Positions 18,446 through 29,800 of a stretch of 64,000 bases of DNA are shown here, piece by piece. The DNA is taken from NCBI RefSeq assembly GCF_003402235.1, contig NZ_QEWO01000010.1, positions 1 through 64,000 of the forward strand, given 5' to 3'. Made by a program: the position numbers and the translations under genes. The DNA comes from Parahaliea mediterranea (GTDB lineage: Bacteria; Pseudomonadota; Gammaproteobacteria; Pseudomonadales; Halieaceae). Below the pieces are notes generated by a model that searched no databases, was not told the origin of the DNA, and saw nothing but the letters and a program-made list of their open reading frames with translations. Numbering within the stretch: the stretch's first letter is position 1; the number at the start of each line of letters is the position of its first letter.

Positions 18446-18742
18446 CAAGTGCTGAAACTTACCTTCGCCACTATCATCTTTGTCCGGGATCAGCAGCCAC
18501 AGGCCAAGTGCGATGAAACTAGCACCGATCAGCCAGCGGCCTTTCGGGCCTTGGAGAAACTGACCAATCCAGCCACCTAGCCAAGCAGAAACACCATGGT
18601 TGACCAGAGTTGCAACCAGGATTCCGAGGACAATACCCCACTTGTTACGAAAGCGCGTAGCGAGAACCAGGGATAAAAGTTGGGTCTTATCGCCGATTTC
18701 GGCCAGAGCGACCGTTAGCGTAGGAGTAAGAAATGCGTCCAT
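18446..18742 (-). pseudogene. GDT1/UPF0016 (TMEM165-like) manganese exporter, truncated by Tn3 element
   Basis: The first 99 codons survive: MDAFLTPTLTVALAEIGDKTQLLSLV has the ExGDKT metal-binding motif of the first repeat, followed by two membrane helices to LWLLIPDKDD. After 18446 the frame runs into the transposon end, so the second ExGDK(T/S) repeat is missing and the protein cannot be functional. The missing half is not on the other side of the element. A yybP-ykoY riboswitch precedes it, fitting the manganese role known for the family. Confidence 0.85.
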
Positions 18743-18807
18743 TGAAGATACTCTGGCGGGATAAGTGAAAGACAAAGGCAACGCAACTCACTCCCGCTCT
18801 GGGTGCT

Positions 18808-18932
18808 TTGCATTGCCTCAGGTCTTGCCACTACCGCCAAGAGCGGCAGGAACCTGCCATGAACCATTGAGGGTTCAAGTATGTTGACAGGCTCTCTCGC
18901 CAGGAGAAGACTACTCCCCTAAGGGGCGGCGC
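18808..18932 (-). ncRNA. yybP-ykoY manganese riboswitch
   Basis: On the minus strand, in order: a CCCCTTAGGGGAGTAG opening, TGTCAACATACTTG, an internal hairpin (TGGCAGGTTCCTGCCG region), and the closing GGCAAGACCTGAGGC. The GGGGAGTAG, GTCAACATACT and GGCRAGACC blocks are the conserved sequence marks of the yybP-ykoY class. It lies 66 bases before the start of a GDT1-family gene, a known target. Expected action: manganese binding turns on exporter expression. Confidence 0.85.
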
Positions 18933-19059
18933 GTATCCTACCCCATCCAGTCCGGCCCTGCAATCACATTTACTGTCTGTCCACCGTCGATTTAGGGCTG
19001 TGTAACACTGCGAGCCAATAGATTCGACGACATGTGCAGTGCTGCAGTCATCTGTTGAT

Positions 19060-19387
19060 GGGGAGTGCGGCGCAAATATGATAATTGCCATACCGAATAT
19101 TGCTATCCCCGAACCTACTATGTCCCAAGCGGTTGGACGAATTCCATCGACTGCCCACAACCACAGGATTGCTACAAATATATATAGCCACCATAGGCCG
19201 CATATACTCTGCCTGCGGCTGTTGGATGCAGGGTCAGTAACCACGCGAACACTGCAAGGCAGAGAGCTGCAGGCGCTAATAGCCAGACTGATTTCCCCTC
19301 ACACAACCATAGATACGGCAGATAACAGCCGATGATCTCTGCCAAAGCCGTCGCTAGGAACAAGCATAGTGTAGTCAGTGGTGACAT
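19060..19387 (-). pseudogene. ynfA: YnfA (UPF0060) family membrane protein, frameshifted
   Basis: [21 protein letters not shown] through [19 protein letters not shown] matches the N-terminal 60% of YnfA. The rest ([14 protein letters not shown]...[17 protein letters not shown]) continues in another frame. A single-base deletion next to GGTGGC (plus-strand position about 19187) explains the shift. YnfA is a four-helix, SMR-like inner-membrane protein. The shifted frame then runs on into the manganese riboswitch. It could be a sequencing error, because a TATATATA tract adjoins. Confidence 0.75.
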
Positions 19388-19507
19388 TGGACACCCCTTA
19401 GAATAGGTACCGGTTTCCAGCTCAGCATAATGCTCTATTCCGACCAGGCACAATCAGCGCAATGCGGTCGTTGATCAAATTTTCCACGACCCTATAGTCA
19501 CCTCACC

Positions 19508-19580
19508 AAGCTAGGTGTCACACGGTGCAAACATGCTTATTACCATACCCAGCATTGCTATCTGCGAACCTATCACGTTC
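19508..19580 (-). pseudogene. Second ynfA remnant (3' end only)
   Basis: Minus-strand reading gives NVIGSQIAMLGMVISMFAPCDT then a stop. This parallels the C-terminus of the neighbouring ynfA ([20 protein letters not shown]). No upstream part is present. It shows that a second ynfA copy once stood here or that the region was duplicated and decayed. I see no other gene between 19388 and 19815. Confidence 0.55.
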
Positions 19581-19815
19581 GAGGCGCAGGGGGACCGCTC
19601 GGGCGCATACGCCGAGGTTCGCTCTGATTTTCATGATCGCAGTATCCATTTTCCACATGGCGATGGCCCTGGATGACCTACAGGCCCGGTGACATTTCAG
19701 CAATGGTCGGGACGCGCGTTTGACCTGATCTCTGCATGGTAGAGCCTTCTAATAATTCCTAAATAGTGGACTTTCCAGTTCATTGCGACGTATGTCGTAT
19801 TTACAGGCGTAGGTT

Positions 19816-20706
19816 TCACCTGGATTCATCGCGACAGGTCTCTTTTTCCAGTTCAATTTCGATAGTCGTATGAGACAGTTGGAGGCCCTCCAGACTGTTA
19901 GAAATCGACCTCTTAATATCGGAATAAAATTCTGGATCGAATCGGCCCTGATGTTCCACCACAACATGCGCAGTAAGTACGTGATGTTCTCCATCCAACG
20001 ACCACAGGTGCTGATGGTGAATATCACGTACACCCTCGATATTCAGCAGGATTTTTCGAACCTTGTTTGTAAGCGTTTTGTTTGGAGCAGCCTGCACGAA
20101 TAACTTGCCTGTCGCCCACAGATTTCGCATTACATTCATGAGGATAAACAGTGTAAACGCTACGGATAACAACGGATCAAGAATCGGCCAGTCTGTGAAC
20201 ATCAAAATGACTGATACGACTAGAACCGCCACCCAACCCAGCACATCCTCCAGTAAATGCCAGTTCAGCACCTTTTCGTTAAGTGTCCTTCCCTTGCTAA
20301 GGCGGTATGCGGCAACACCGTTGACACTAACTCCCAACAAGGCCAGAGCCACCATGCCTTCGGTGACGGGCATGACTGGATCAGCCAATCGTGGAACAGC
20401 CTCACTTAGCACCCAGATGGAACCCGCAACCAGTACAAGGCCATTAATTAGTGCCCCTAACAAACTGAGTCGACGGTAGCCATATGTAAAATAATCGTCC
20501 GGCGACCTTTTACTCAAACGGTCAAGCAACCACGCTCCGCCGATGGACACTGAATCCCCAAGGTCATGCACAGCGTCGGCCATGATCGCTGTGCTATTGG
20601 TTAGGACCCCACCGATGAACTCAATGACGGTGAAGCTCAGATTGAGGAAAAACACGAGGCCAATTCGCCTGGAGCTACCGGTATCGTTGTGGTCATGAAC
20701 ATGCAT
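19816..20706 (-). CDS. czcD: Cation diffusion facilitator, CzcD-like
   Basis: 296 aa from ATG 20706 (a TTG two codons upstream is the alternative). His-rich N-terminus (MHVHDHND), six membrane helices, and the zinc-site helix AIMADAVHDLGDS with a second site HLLEDVLGW. The C-terminal cytoplasmic domain is VRDIHHQHLWSLDGEHH...HVVVEHQ. It exports Zn/Cd/Co from cytoplasm to periplasm by proton antiport. It lies downstream of czcCBA on the same strand and probably hands ions to that pump. All metal-site residues are present. Confidence 0.88.
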   Translation of the reverse strand: MHVHDHNDTGSSRRIGLVFFLNLSFTVIEFIGGVLTNSTAIMADAVHDLGDSVSIGGAWLLDRLSKRSPDDYFTYGYRRLSLLGALINGLVLVAGSIWVLSEAVPRLADPVMPVTEGMVALALLGVSVNGVAAYRLSKGRTLNEKVLNWHLLEDVLGWVAVLVVSVILMFTDWPILDPLLSVAFTLFILMNVMRNLWATGKLFVQAAPNKTLTNKVRKILLNIEGVRDIHHQHLWSLDGEHHVLTAHVVVEHQGRFDPEFYSDIKRSISNSLEGLQLSHTTIEIELEKETCRDESR

Positions 20707-20916
20707 TTTCAAATTCCCACAATATTCGTGTCATAACGAACCTCGTTAGTTAATCACTACCGCCTCGATCCACCGCTTCGCTAGCAGAAACGCCTGAAGA
20801 ATCTCTCGTGATCATTCACCGCTTCAAACCTGGTTGCACTGGCCCCTTCTCCCATCAGGCAATTCGCCCGGTAACAGCACATCTGGCCAGCGTCGCTCTG
20901 TCTAAACCGGACGCTG

Positions 20917-24054
<3,138 letters not shown>

Positions 24055-25002
24055 TTAGTGTTCGTGACTGGCGCTGGATTTTTCCAAATCGGCTTTGATC
24101 AGGTAGCTGTTCTCGACAACGTACCTGTCACCGGGCTGCAAACCAGACCGCACTTCGGCGATTCGCTCGTCGCTGCGACCCAGCTCCAAAGGGCGAGGTT
24201 CATAGGTCTCTCCCTCTTGAACGAACACCACGGCCTGATTCTCAAACTGCTGTATAGCCCGCCGGTCGACGGCCAGAGGTACTTCGGAGGCATCAACGAC
24301 GATCTTCGCAGTCACCAGTAAACCCGGTGACAGCAGCCCTTGGCGATTATCAACAGCAACACGAGCAATAACGTAGGGGGCATTATTCTGGCTTGGCAAC
24401 AGATGCATGATTTTGCCGTCGTAAGTCTTATCTTCGATGGCAAATCGCGCCTGCTGACCGATTCTGACGTCCTTGCGTTGTCCTGGGAATATCTTCAGTT
24501 CAGCCCAAAGGGTATCGAGATTGACAATAGCGAACAGGGGCTGCCCGTTCACTAGCTCACCAACATTGACATTGCGCTGTGAAATGGTGCCAGCAATCGG
24601 CGCGACCAGAGTATAGGACTGCAGGCTTTCATTGGATTCGATAATCGCAAGAGTATCACCCGCCTTGACCGTATCACCAAGACTCACTGCCACTCGACGC
24701 ACCTGTCCACTGAAACGACCGGTGACATGCGCCAACTGCTCGGGGTCTGTCACCAGGCGCCCATAGCTTGTTAGGGTCTCCGTCACTACCTGAGCGTGCG
24801 CCTCTTCCACTTTCAAACCGGACTGTTCGGCCAATGCGTGGTTAATCCGAACGCGGGCCTCCACCTCCTCGTGGTCATCGTGATGCCTTCCCTTTTCTCC
24901 ATGCTCTTGCGCCACTGAGTCCGAGGATTCGGCGGCGTATGTTGGAAGCCACACGAAGCACAGTGCGCCCGCGACTACTAACAGTATCTGTAGTTGATTC
25001 AT
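24055..25002 (-). CDS. czcB: CzcB-like metal RND fusion protein
   Basis: 315 aa. Signal peptide at 1-23 (LLVVAGALCFVWLPTYAAE). A His/Asp/Glu-rich stretch (EHGEKGRHHDDHEE) at about 33-46 may bind metal. The lipoyl-like half-motifs GDTVKAGDTLAIIES and APIAGTISQRNVNVGELV mark the HlyD/CzcB family. It bridges CzcA and CzcC in the periplasm. The C-terminus ends in SHEH. It lies 12 bp upstream of czcA. Confidence 0.92.
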   Translation of the reverse strand: MNQLQILLVVAGALCFVWLPTYAAESSDSVAQEHGEKGRHHDDHEEVEARVRINHALAEQSGLKVEEAHAQVVTETLTSYGRLVTDPEQLAHVTGRFSGQVRRVAVSLGDTVKAGDTLAIIESNESLQSYTLVAPIAGTISQRNVNVGELVNGQPLFAIVNLDTLWAELKIFPGQRKDVRIGQQARFAIEDKTYDGKIMHLLPSQNNAPYVIARVAVDNRQGLLSPGLLVTAKIVVDASEVPLAVDRRAIQQFENQAVVFVQEGETYEPRPLELGRSDERIAEVRSGLQPGDRYVVENSYLIKADLEKSSASHEH

Positions 25003-25021
25003 GATCGGTTATCCTGTGCGT

Positions 25022-26326
25022 TCAAAGGCTGGAGCCAGTGGCTGATGAAACCAGTGACTCGCCTGTCAATTGTTCGATTAAGGCCTGATTGAGCAGGGCC
25101 CTGGTCGCTGCATCCACCAGATTCCGCTGGCCTGTCAGCAAGTCCCGTTGAGCCGATTGCCACTCGATATAGCTATAACGACCCTGTTCATAGGCGTCCC
25201 GAGTGAGCCCCAATGCTCTTTCAAGGTCCGGAATCACCTCGCTCTGCATAGTTGTCGCGGCGTCCACAGCCTGAACATGAAGTTGGTAGGCTTCATAGAG
25301 ACGGGCACGGAGCTTTAAAAGAGCGCCATCACGTCGCAGGCTCACTGCTTCACGGGCCGCCTGTGCTGCCTGTATCCTTCCCTGGTTACGGCTGTCCGAG
25401 AACAGGGGTACGGAGACGCCCGCCACTAGCGCGGAATCTCCACTTTCCTCGAAGTATCGAGCCCCGATCTGCCAGCGGAGATCACTACGTGATTGACTGC
25501 GGACAAGCGCTAGCTCTGCATCTCTCATGCGTTGTTCGCTGGCGAATACTTGAATATCTGGACTATTGCTTGCGCGCTCGAACAATGCTGAAAAATTCGC
25601 TGGAGCAGTAAAGGCAAACAGATCGCCACTGAGTCGGTTGAAATCCGTGCTTTCCATGCCAAGTAAGGCGGCCATAGCCATCAGGCTACTGTCGAGAGCC
25701 GCCTGGAGTCTTTCCTGATCCAGTGAGATCTCCTTCATTTGTGCCCGTGCACGCAGCACCTCTGCTTGTGGCGTGGCACCGCGTTCTGCCCTCTGCGTAA
25801 CGATGTCGAGGGTGTCCTTTGCAAGGTTTACGGCTTCTTTGGCGAGGCGCTGCTTTTCCTGCAGTGCAAGAGTACTGATAAAAGTACGAGTAATATCGCC
25901 GATTAGACTTAGCGCTTCCGCGCGACGTTCGGCATCTACGAGACCATAACGACCCGAAACCGCCTGGTTGCGCGCGGTACGCTTGTCGCCCAACTCGATG
26001 ACCGAAGAAAGGGAGAGGGTGTATTCCGCCCCATCGAGATTCCGGTAGTTCCCCGAACCCAGAACATTCTCCGCCTCGAACCCAAGTTCCAGCGCGGGAT
26101 TCTGGTCCGCAGCGAGTCGCTGCCCGTCCAACCCTTGCAGGCGCATTGAAAATACCTCAAGCGAAGGATTCTGCTTGAGGGAGCGTGCGACAGCATCGAC
26201 GAGTGTCAGCGTTGACATGTCTGCCTGTGCCGTCCCCGGCGGTAGGCCGAGTACGCTTAGGCATAGGACCAATAATTTCGCGGGCAACCCACGGCATGGG
26301 CGCCACAAAAATTTGTAGTATCGCAT
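25022..26326 (-). CDS. czcC: CzcC-like outer-membrane factor
   Basis: 434 aa. N-terminal export signal (about 1-35). Two TolC-type repeats of coiled-coil helices, including SLKQNPSLEVFSMRLQGLDG and RAERGATPQAEVLRARAQMKEI. As the outer-membrane channel it completes the CzcCBA pump. First gene of the three, 19 bp before czcB. Confidence 0.9.
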   Translation of the reverse strand: MRYYKFLWRPCRGLPAKLLVLCLSVLGLPPGTAQADMSTLTLVDAVARSLKQNPSLEVFSMRLQGLDGQRLAADQNPALELGFEAENVLGSGNYRNLDGAEYTLSLSSVIELGDKRTARNQAVSGRYGLVDAERRAEALSLIGDITRTFISTLALQEKQRLAKEAVNLAKDTLDIVTQRAERGATPQAEVLRARAQMKEISLDQERLQAALDSSLMAMAALLGMESTDFNRLSGDLFAFTAPANFSALFERASNSPDIQVFASEQRMRDAELALVRSQSRSDLRWQIGARYFEESGDSALVAGVSVPLFSDSRNQGRIQAAQAAREAVSLRRDGALLKLRARLYEAYQLHVQAVDAATTMQSEVIPDLERALGLTRDAYEQGRYSYIEWQSAQRDLLTGQRNLVDAATRALLNQALIEQLTGESLVSSATGSSL

Positions 26327-26385
26327 TGCATGATTCCTGTGAAATCAACAGTAAGTGAATCCCCTGGCGGGGCTGATTTACAGGA

Positions 26386-26742
26386 TCAGGCGATGGGTGG
26401 GCGAAGGAGTGAACCGATGTAGGTGGCTGTATGATGAACCCGGTAACTGGAGTAGTACGGCGCCGGCTTCAGTGTCGGGGCATCAGCTATAGTCATGATC
26501 ACCAATAGGTGTGAACCGTGACAGTGGTCACCCAGGCAATGATCAGAGAGTTCGGTTGACTGCGTAGTCGACGCGCTAAAGGTATCATCATTGAAGGAGA
26601 GGTGGCCATCGAAACCGGCATGGGAGTGCTGTTCCCCCAAGTGGATGTCACCAAGGTGCGACGGCGCTACGTCGGATATGATGGAGAGGGTTTGAACCAC
26701 CATCACTATCCCAAGCACTATTGTCGTCCAAGCTTTTGACAT
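26386..26742 (-). CDS. Small exported His-rich protein, CzcI-like
   Basis: 118 aa from ATG 26742, preceded by AGGGG. Signal peptide (TIVLGIVMVVQTLSIISDV), then a His-rich body: HLGDIHLGEQHSHAGFDGHLSF and DHCLGDHCHGSH. Small periplasmic His-rich proteins of this kind (CzcI type) stand at the head of czc operons and tune or buffer metal. Family assignment is by context and composition. It is first in the czc gene string and its promoter should lie upstream of 26745. Confidence 0.65.
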   Translation of the reverse strand: MSKAWTTIVLGIVMVVQTLSIISDVAPSHLGDIHLGEQHSHAGFDGHLSFNDDTFSASTTQSTELSDHCLGDHCHGSHLLVIMTIADAPTLKPAPYYSSYRVHHTATYIGSLLRPPIA

Positions 26743-26894
26743 CAAGTCAAAGCCCCTTGAAGCATCGAGGCTTGAATGCTAGGGAGGTCATTAGGCAGAG
26801 TCAAGTCAGGAAAACTGACATTGCTGTACAGGGGATGCACTATTTTCTCCACCGCTGCCAATGCTCGCAACGTTAATGAAACACATTCCATTGT

Positions 26895-27803
26895 TCACGC
26901 CTTGATCGATAGAATTCGTCTGGCACCATTCAGCACGATTACGCCGACTATAAGACCTATTATAAGATCTGGGTATCGAGACCCCGTCCAGCCGACCAGA
27001 ATGCCACCGAGTACGACACCGAGATTCGCGATGACATCGTTCGCCGAGAATATCCAACTGGCCTTCATGTGAGCGCCACTGTCTTTGCTTCTGGCAATCA
27101 GGGTCAGGCATGTGGTGTTAGCCACTAGCGCGAGCAACCCGAAGCCAATCATCAACACCGATTCCGGTTCACTACCGAAGACGAACCGCCTTCCAACTTC
27201 CGACAGGGCAATGAGTGCCAGGAACAGTTGTAGCCATCCCGCAAAATGGGCTGCCCGAACCTTTGTCTTGGCACTATGACCCACTGCATAGAGAGCAACC
27301 CCATAAACCGCCGCGTCAGCAAACATGTCCAGCGAATCAGCCAACAACCCAGTCGATTGGGCCCACCAGCCAGCGACGAACTCAACCACAAACATTATTG
27401 CGTTAACGAGTAGCAACAACTTGAGAACACCGGATTCCCGCTGCGCCATTTCACGCGCGCCGGATTGGTGCCTATTCATCTGCTCCGCTGATACCGCGCT
27501 GCTACCAAGATACTCGGCCCCTAAACCTAGACTTACGATTCGCTCAGTTATGGCGTCGGTATCGCCATTGTGATAGACGACCACCCTGCGACTCGGAAGA
27601 TCGAACTCCAATGCCTGGGCTAGATGTGACCCACCCAGAGCGGTCCTGATTAACCCCTCTTCCGACGGACAATCCATTTTGGGTACCAGATATTCTGAAG
27701 CGAAGCCACTGGTCAATGAATCGCAGTTTGTCCTAGGCTGGCCGCCTGGAATCCCACCAGGGTCAGGCGTTTTCTCCAGTCCTTCACAACACCGATCTGT
27801 CAT
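26895..27803 (-). CDS. CDF-type cation exporter with N-terminal HMA-like domain
   Basis: 302 aa from ATG 27803; the open frame continues upstream only through the promoter. The N-terminal 20 residues have CC and C residues. Residues about 38-105 look like a heavy-metal-associated domain (EYLVPKMDCPSEEGLIRTAL...RRVVVYHNGD). Six membrane helices follow, with LADSLDMFADAAVYG as the metal-site helix and IFSANDVIANLG as the second. It probably exports Cd/Pb/Zn. It is divergent from the CadR/PbrR-type regulator and shares its promoter region. Confidence 0.82.
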   Translation of the reverse strand: MTDRCCEGLEKTPDPGGIPGGQPRTNCDSLTSGFASEYLVPKMDCPSEEGLIRTALGGSHLAQALEFDLPSRRVVVYHNGDTDAITERIVSLGLGAEYLGSSAVSAEQMNRHQSGAREMAQRESGVLKLLLLVNAIMFVVEFVAGWWAQSTGLLADSLDMFADAAVYGVALYAVGHSAKTKVRAAHFAGWLQLFLALIALSEVGRRFVFGSEPESVLMIGFGLLALVANTTCLTLIARSKDSGAHMKASWIFSANDVIANLGVVLGGILVGWTGSRYPDLIIGLIVGVIVLNGARRILSIKA

Positions 27804-27834
27804 ATAGCCGCCGCTTGCTCTCTCATTGGAACAA

Positions 27835-27867
27835 AGCGTAATATCTATTGTAACTATAGAGTCAAGG
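27835..27867 (-). promoter_or_regulatory. MerR-type promoter/operator for the CDF exporter gene
   Basis: The minus strand reads TTGACT as -35, then the dyad CTATAGTTACAATAGATAT, placing a TA-rich -10 about 19-20 bp away. A long spacer with a dyad inside is the mark of MerR-family activated promoters, and CTATAGT...TATAG resembles known CadR/PbrR boxes. It lies between the divergent regulator (27876) and exporter (27803). Confidence 0.75.
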
Positions 27868-27875
27868 GGCTTATT

Positions 27876-28322
27876 GTGAAAATTGGCGAGTTGGCGAAGC
27901 AGTCTGGCTGCTCGGTACAGACTATTCGCCACTACGAGAAGGAAGCTCTGTTGACCGCGCCGGCGAGGAGCGAGGGAAATTTTCGTTTGTACGACGAGTC
28001 AACTCTGCATCAGCTCCTGTTTATCAAGCACTGCCGTAATCTGGATATCAGCCTTCCAGAAATTCGACGCCTCGTATCCTTAAAACAGGCGCCGCAAGAG
28101 CGATGTGACGAGATAAACCGATTGATGGATGACCACATCGCACAGGTCGAGAACCGAATCATTGAACTCTCGCGGCTAAGAGATGATCTTATCGCGCTGC
28201 GGCACAGTTGTGACCAACAAAAGACCGTTGAACAATGTGGAATCCTGAAGAATCTGGCGGGGAGCTACGACACCCCGACTAGTCAACCCAAAGGCGAGCC
28301 GGGATCAACCAAGAACTGTTAA
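27876..28322 (+). CDS. cadR: Cd(II)/Pb(II)-responsive MerR-family regulator
   Basis: 148 aa, GTG start. HTH MKIGELAKQSGCSVQTIRHYE at the N-terminus, a long dimerisation helix (about 80-112), and Cys at about 77 (ERCDEIN), 112 (HSCDQQ) and 119 (EQCGIL), the Cys pattern of CadR/PbrR. Metal binding twists the divergent promoter at 27835-27867 and activates the CDF exporter. There is no His-rich tail. The symbol is by class; Pb specificity cannot be excluded. Confidence 0.85.
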   Translation: MKIGELAKQSGCSVQTIRHYEKEALLTAPARSEGNFRLYDESTLHQLLFIKHCRNLDISLPEIRRLVSLKQAPQERCDEINRLMDDHIAQVENRIIELSRLRDDLIALRHSCDQQKTVEQCGILKNLAGSYDTPTSQPKGEPGSTKNC

Positions 28323-28377
28323 TGTTTGCCGGCGGGGCAATCTCATTCGGATAGAAACTGGCATTAAGGAACTTGAC

Positions 28378-28848
28378 ATGATTAGTGAGTTTTCGGGAAA
28401 TATTGCGCCATTCATCCACGCCGAATTAAACAGAGCGTCGATTGCTCGCGAGAAGGGGAACATTTCTGCCGAATTCAGCCATTACGAAAACGCACATGTA
28501 CTAGGTCAGGAATCGACCTATTGGCATGTTCGCGTTCATGTATTACTAAGATTTGCATTAGAAATGTCACAAGAGACGCACAGAAGACCCTTGGTTTACA
28601 GGGCGCTTAGGCAAGCTGGCGTGACACTACTGGCGAGAAGGTTAGTAATGCTCAATTGGGCGATACGGAATTGCAGAGTAAAAGAAATACTCGGCCAGTT
28701 GTTTCGAATACTTGGTGCGGCAACTAAAACGGCTTTTGGTTGGGTACCAACAGGCAACACTGGCGGCACCAACGTCAGCCCGTTTAAATCAATGCCGATA
28801 AGAGCTGACCTTCATGAAAGCATTTCAGCTGCGCGATCAACTACATAG
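28378..28848 (+). CDS. DUF3703 protein with 35-residue in-frame insertion
   Basis: 156 aa. The family signature is split: AEFSHYENAHVLGQESTYWHVRVH (31-54) is followed by residues 56-90, which come from an inserted 105-bp segment, and then by MLNWAIRNCRVKEILGQLFRILGAATKTAFGWVPTGNTGG, the usual second half. Without the insert the protein would be 121 aa, normal for DUF3703. The family is often found next to metal-resistance genes and its function is unknown. The insert is identical to a second copy at 37460. Whether the product still folds is unclear. Confidence 0.8.
   Translation: MISEFSGNIAPFIHAELNRASIAREKGNISAEFSHYENAHVLGQESTYWHVRVHVLLRFALEMSQETHRRPLVYRALRQAGVTLLARRLVMLNWAIRNCRVKEILGQLFRILGAATKTAFGWVPTGNTGGTNVSPFKSMPIRADLHESISAARSTT
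28542..28647. repeat. 106-bp nested inverted-repeat element, copy 1
   Basis: Identical over 106 bp to 37460-37565. Ends are TACTAA and TTAGTA. Fifteen bases inside each end lies a second complementary pair, TGTCAC and GTGACA. The symmetric design suggests a small non-autonomous mobile element. Here it sits inside the DUF3703 gene and keeps the frame open. Confidence 0.85.
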
Positions 28849-28936
28849 GCTTTCCGTTTTTCCACTCACCAATCCTACCTGCAAAAGCTTCCATTGACTC
28901 GCCTGGCGCCACTTGCCATGTTTAGGGGACCTCGTG

Positions 28937-29010
28937 GCTACTCTCAGTAGCATGTAGGTAGCGGCCTGTCCGCATCTGTAATCAACCCATCGGGTAACTC
29001 ACCCGATGGG
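28937..29010 (+). ncRNA. Structured 5' leader A, radC-motif-like
   Basis: Three hairpins in order: GCTACT-3-AGTAGC, GCGG-5-CCGC, CCCATCGGGT-5-ACCCGATGGG. The same order and the linker CCGCATCT recur before 35086 and 36603. A CCATTGACT box at 28891-28899 with CATGTT 17 bp later is a likely promoter. The radC RNA motif is a known leader of ICE genes; I match it by layout, not by a covariance model. Confidence 0.55.
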
Positions 29011-29047
29011 AGATGTTGCTCGGTGTCTATCCGAAAGGAGCACTACT

Positions 29048-29404
29048 ATGAGCAATATCAGCAAGGCGGTCGGTCTGGTCTGCCCGGAAAGCGGTGATGC
29101 GCGATTCCCTGTCCTGGGGTTCCTGAACCCCATCCTCATCGACGATGAGCTGTGGGAACTCACGCAGAACCCGGACAACCCGAGCCTTGCCTCACTGGTG
29201 AACAAAGCCGCGGAAGCGGTAGATTTGTTTTCCAATGGGAGGGAGCACGCGGATTTCGCGATTCTCGTCGCCAGCACAAGGGGGCCGGTGGCGCTTACCG
29301 TGCGGGTATCCTGGGAGGAAGACAGCAAGTGCGTCAAAATTGCGCCGCTCAATCCACCACCGTGGTCATCGAAGAGTGCGAGGGCATACTATGTCCAACA
29401 CTAA
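29048..29404 (+). CDS. Unknown ICE-type protein
   Basis: 118 aa. No recognised family. Start ATG 29048 has AGGAG 9 bp upstream; a longer frame from 29006 would run through the leader. Sequence is soluble in character, with EHADFAILVASTRGPVALTVRVSW suggesting a beta-rich fold. First gene of a three-gene string that ends at the terminator at 29751. The next gene overlaps it by 14 bp. Confidence 0.6.
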   Translation: MSNISKAVGLVCPESGDARFPVLGFLNPILIDDELWELTQNPDNPSLASLVNKAAEAVDLFSNGREHADFAILVASTRGPVALTVRVSWEEDSKCVKIAPLNPPPWSSKSARAYYVQH

Positions 29405-29606
29405 TCAGAATACCCCGGAGGCGGCACACCTGGCACTGGAAAATGCGCGGTTGCACCTGGAAATCGAACGGCTAAAGCTGGAGATTGAAGGTGACAACCG
29501 GCGATGGAAGGCCGAGTTTATCCTGAAGGCCATTGCCCTGACGGGCACCATCGTGGGCTCAACCATTGCCTGGATCGTGCAGCAGGTAACGAGCTGTGGA
29601 GGATGA
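29391..29606 (+). CDS. Small coiled-coil/single-TM protein
   Basis: 71 aa. Residues 10-40 are a Leu/Glu-rich amphipathic helix (LALENARLHLEIERLKLEIE), followed by one membrane helix (IALTGTIVGSTIAWIVQQV). Starts within the upstream gene (ATG 29391), so it is translationally coupled. Function unknown; architecture resembles small phage- or plasmid-borne membrane proteins. Confidence 0.6.
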   Translation: MSNTNQNTPEAAHLALENARLHLEIERLKLEIEGDNRRWKAEFILKAIALTGTIVGSTIAWIVQQVTSCGG

Positions 29607-29610
29607 TGTG

Positions 29611-29724
29611 ATGAAGTCAGACAGGGATAAACTACTGAAAGGCCGCGACTACGCGATCATTGTGGTAGGAGCATCCTGTGTGGCGGCAACTATCGTCATG
29701 CTCAGCCAGTTGATTTTCAGCTGA
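29611..29724 (+). CDS. 37-aa single-TM protein
   Basis: MKSDRDKLLKGRDYAIIVVG then a hydrophobic helix (about 14-36) to a TGA stop. ATG lies 4 bp after the previous stop, with GGAGG 8 bp upstream. Third gene of the string. The size and basic-then-hydrophobic build would also suit a type I toxin or a small membrane regulator; no antisense RNA was identified. Confidence 0.5.
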   Translation: MKSDRDKLLKGRDYAIIVVGASCVAATIVMLSQLIFS

Positions 29725-29750
29725 GCTTCCCGGCTTCAAGCCGACCCGAC

Positions 29751-29779
29751 AAGGAGCCTCCGGGCTCCTTGTTTTTTTA
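29751..29779 (+). terminator. Rho-independent terminator of the small-gene string
   Basis: AAGGAGCC-tcc-GGGCTCCTT followed by G and seven T. Strong stem with a T-run, 26 bp after the 37-aa gene. Confidence 0.85.
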
Positions 29780-29800
29780 AGTGCCTTCCTGAAGCCAGCC

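Noticed and set aside
28542-28647. Integron attC site as explanation of the 106-bp repeat
   Set aside because: The ends do not give the GTTRRRY and RYYYAAC core sites, and no integron integrase or cassette array is present.
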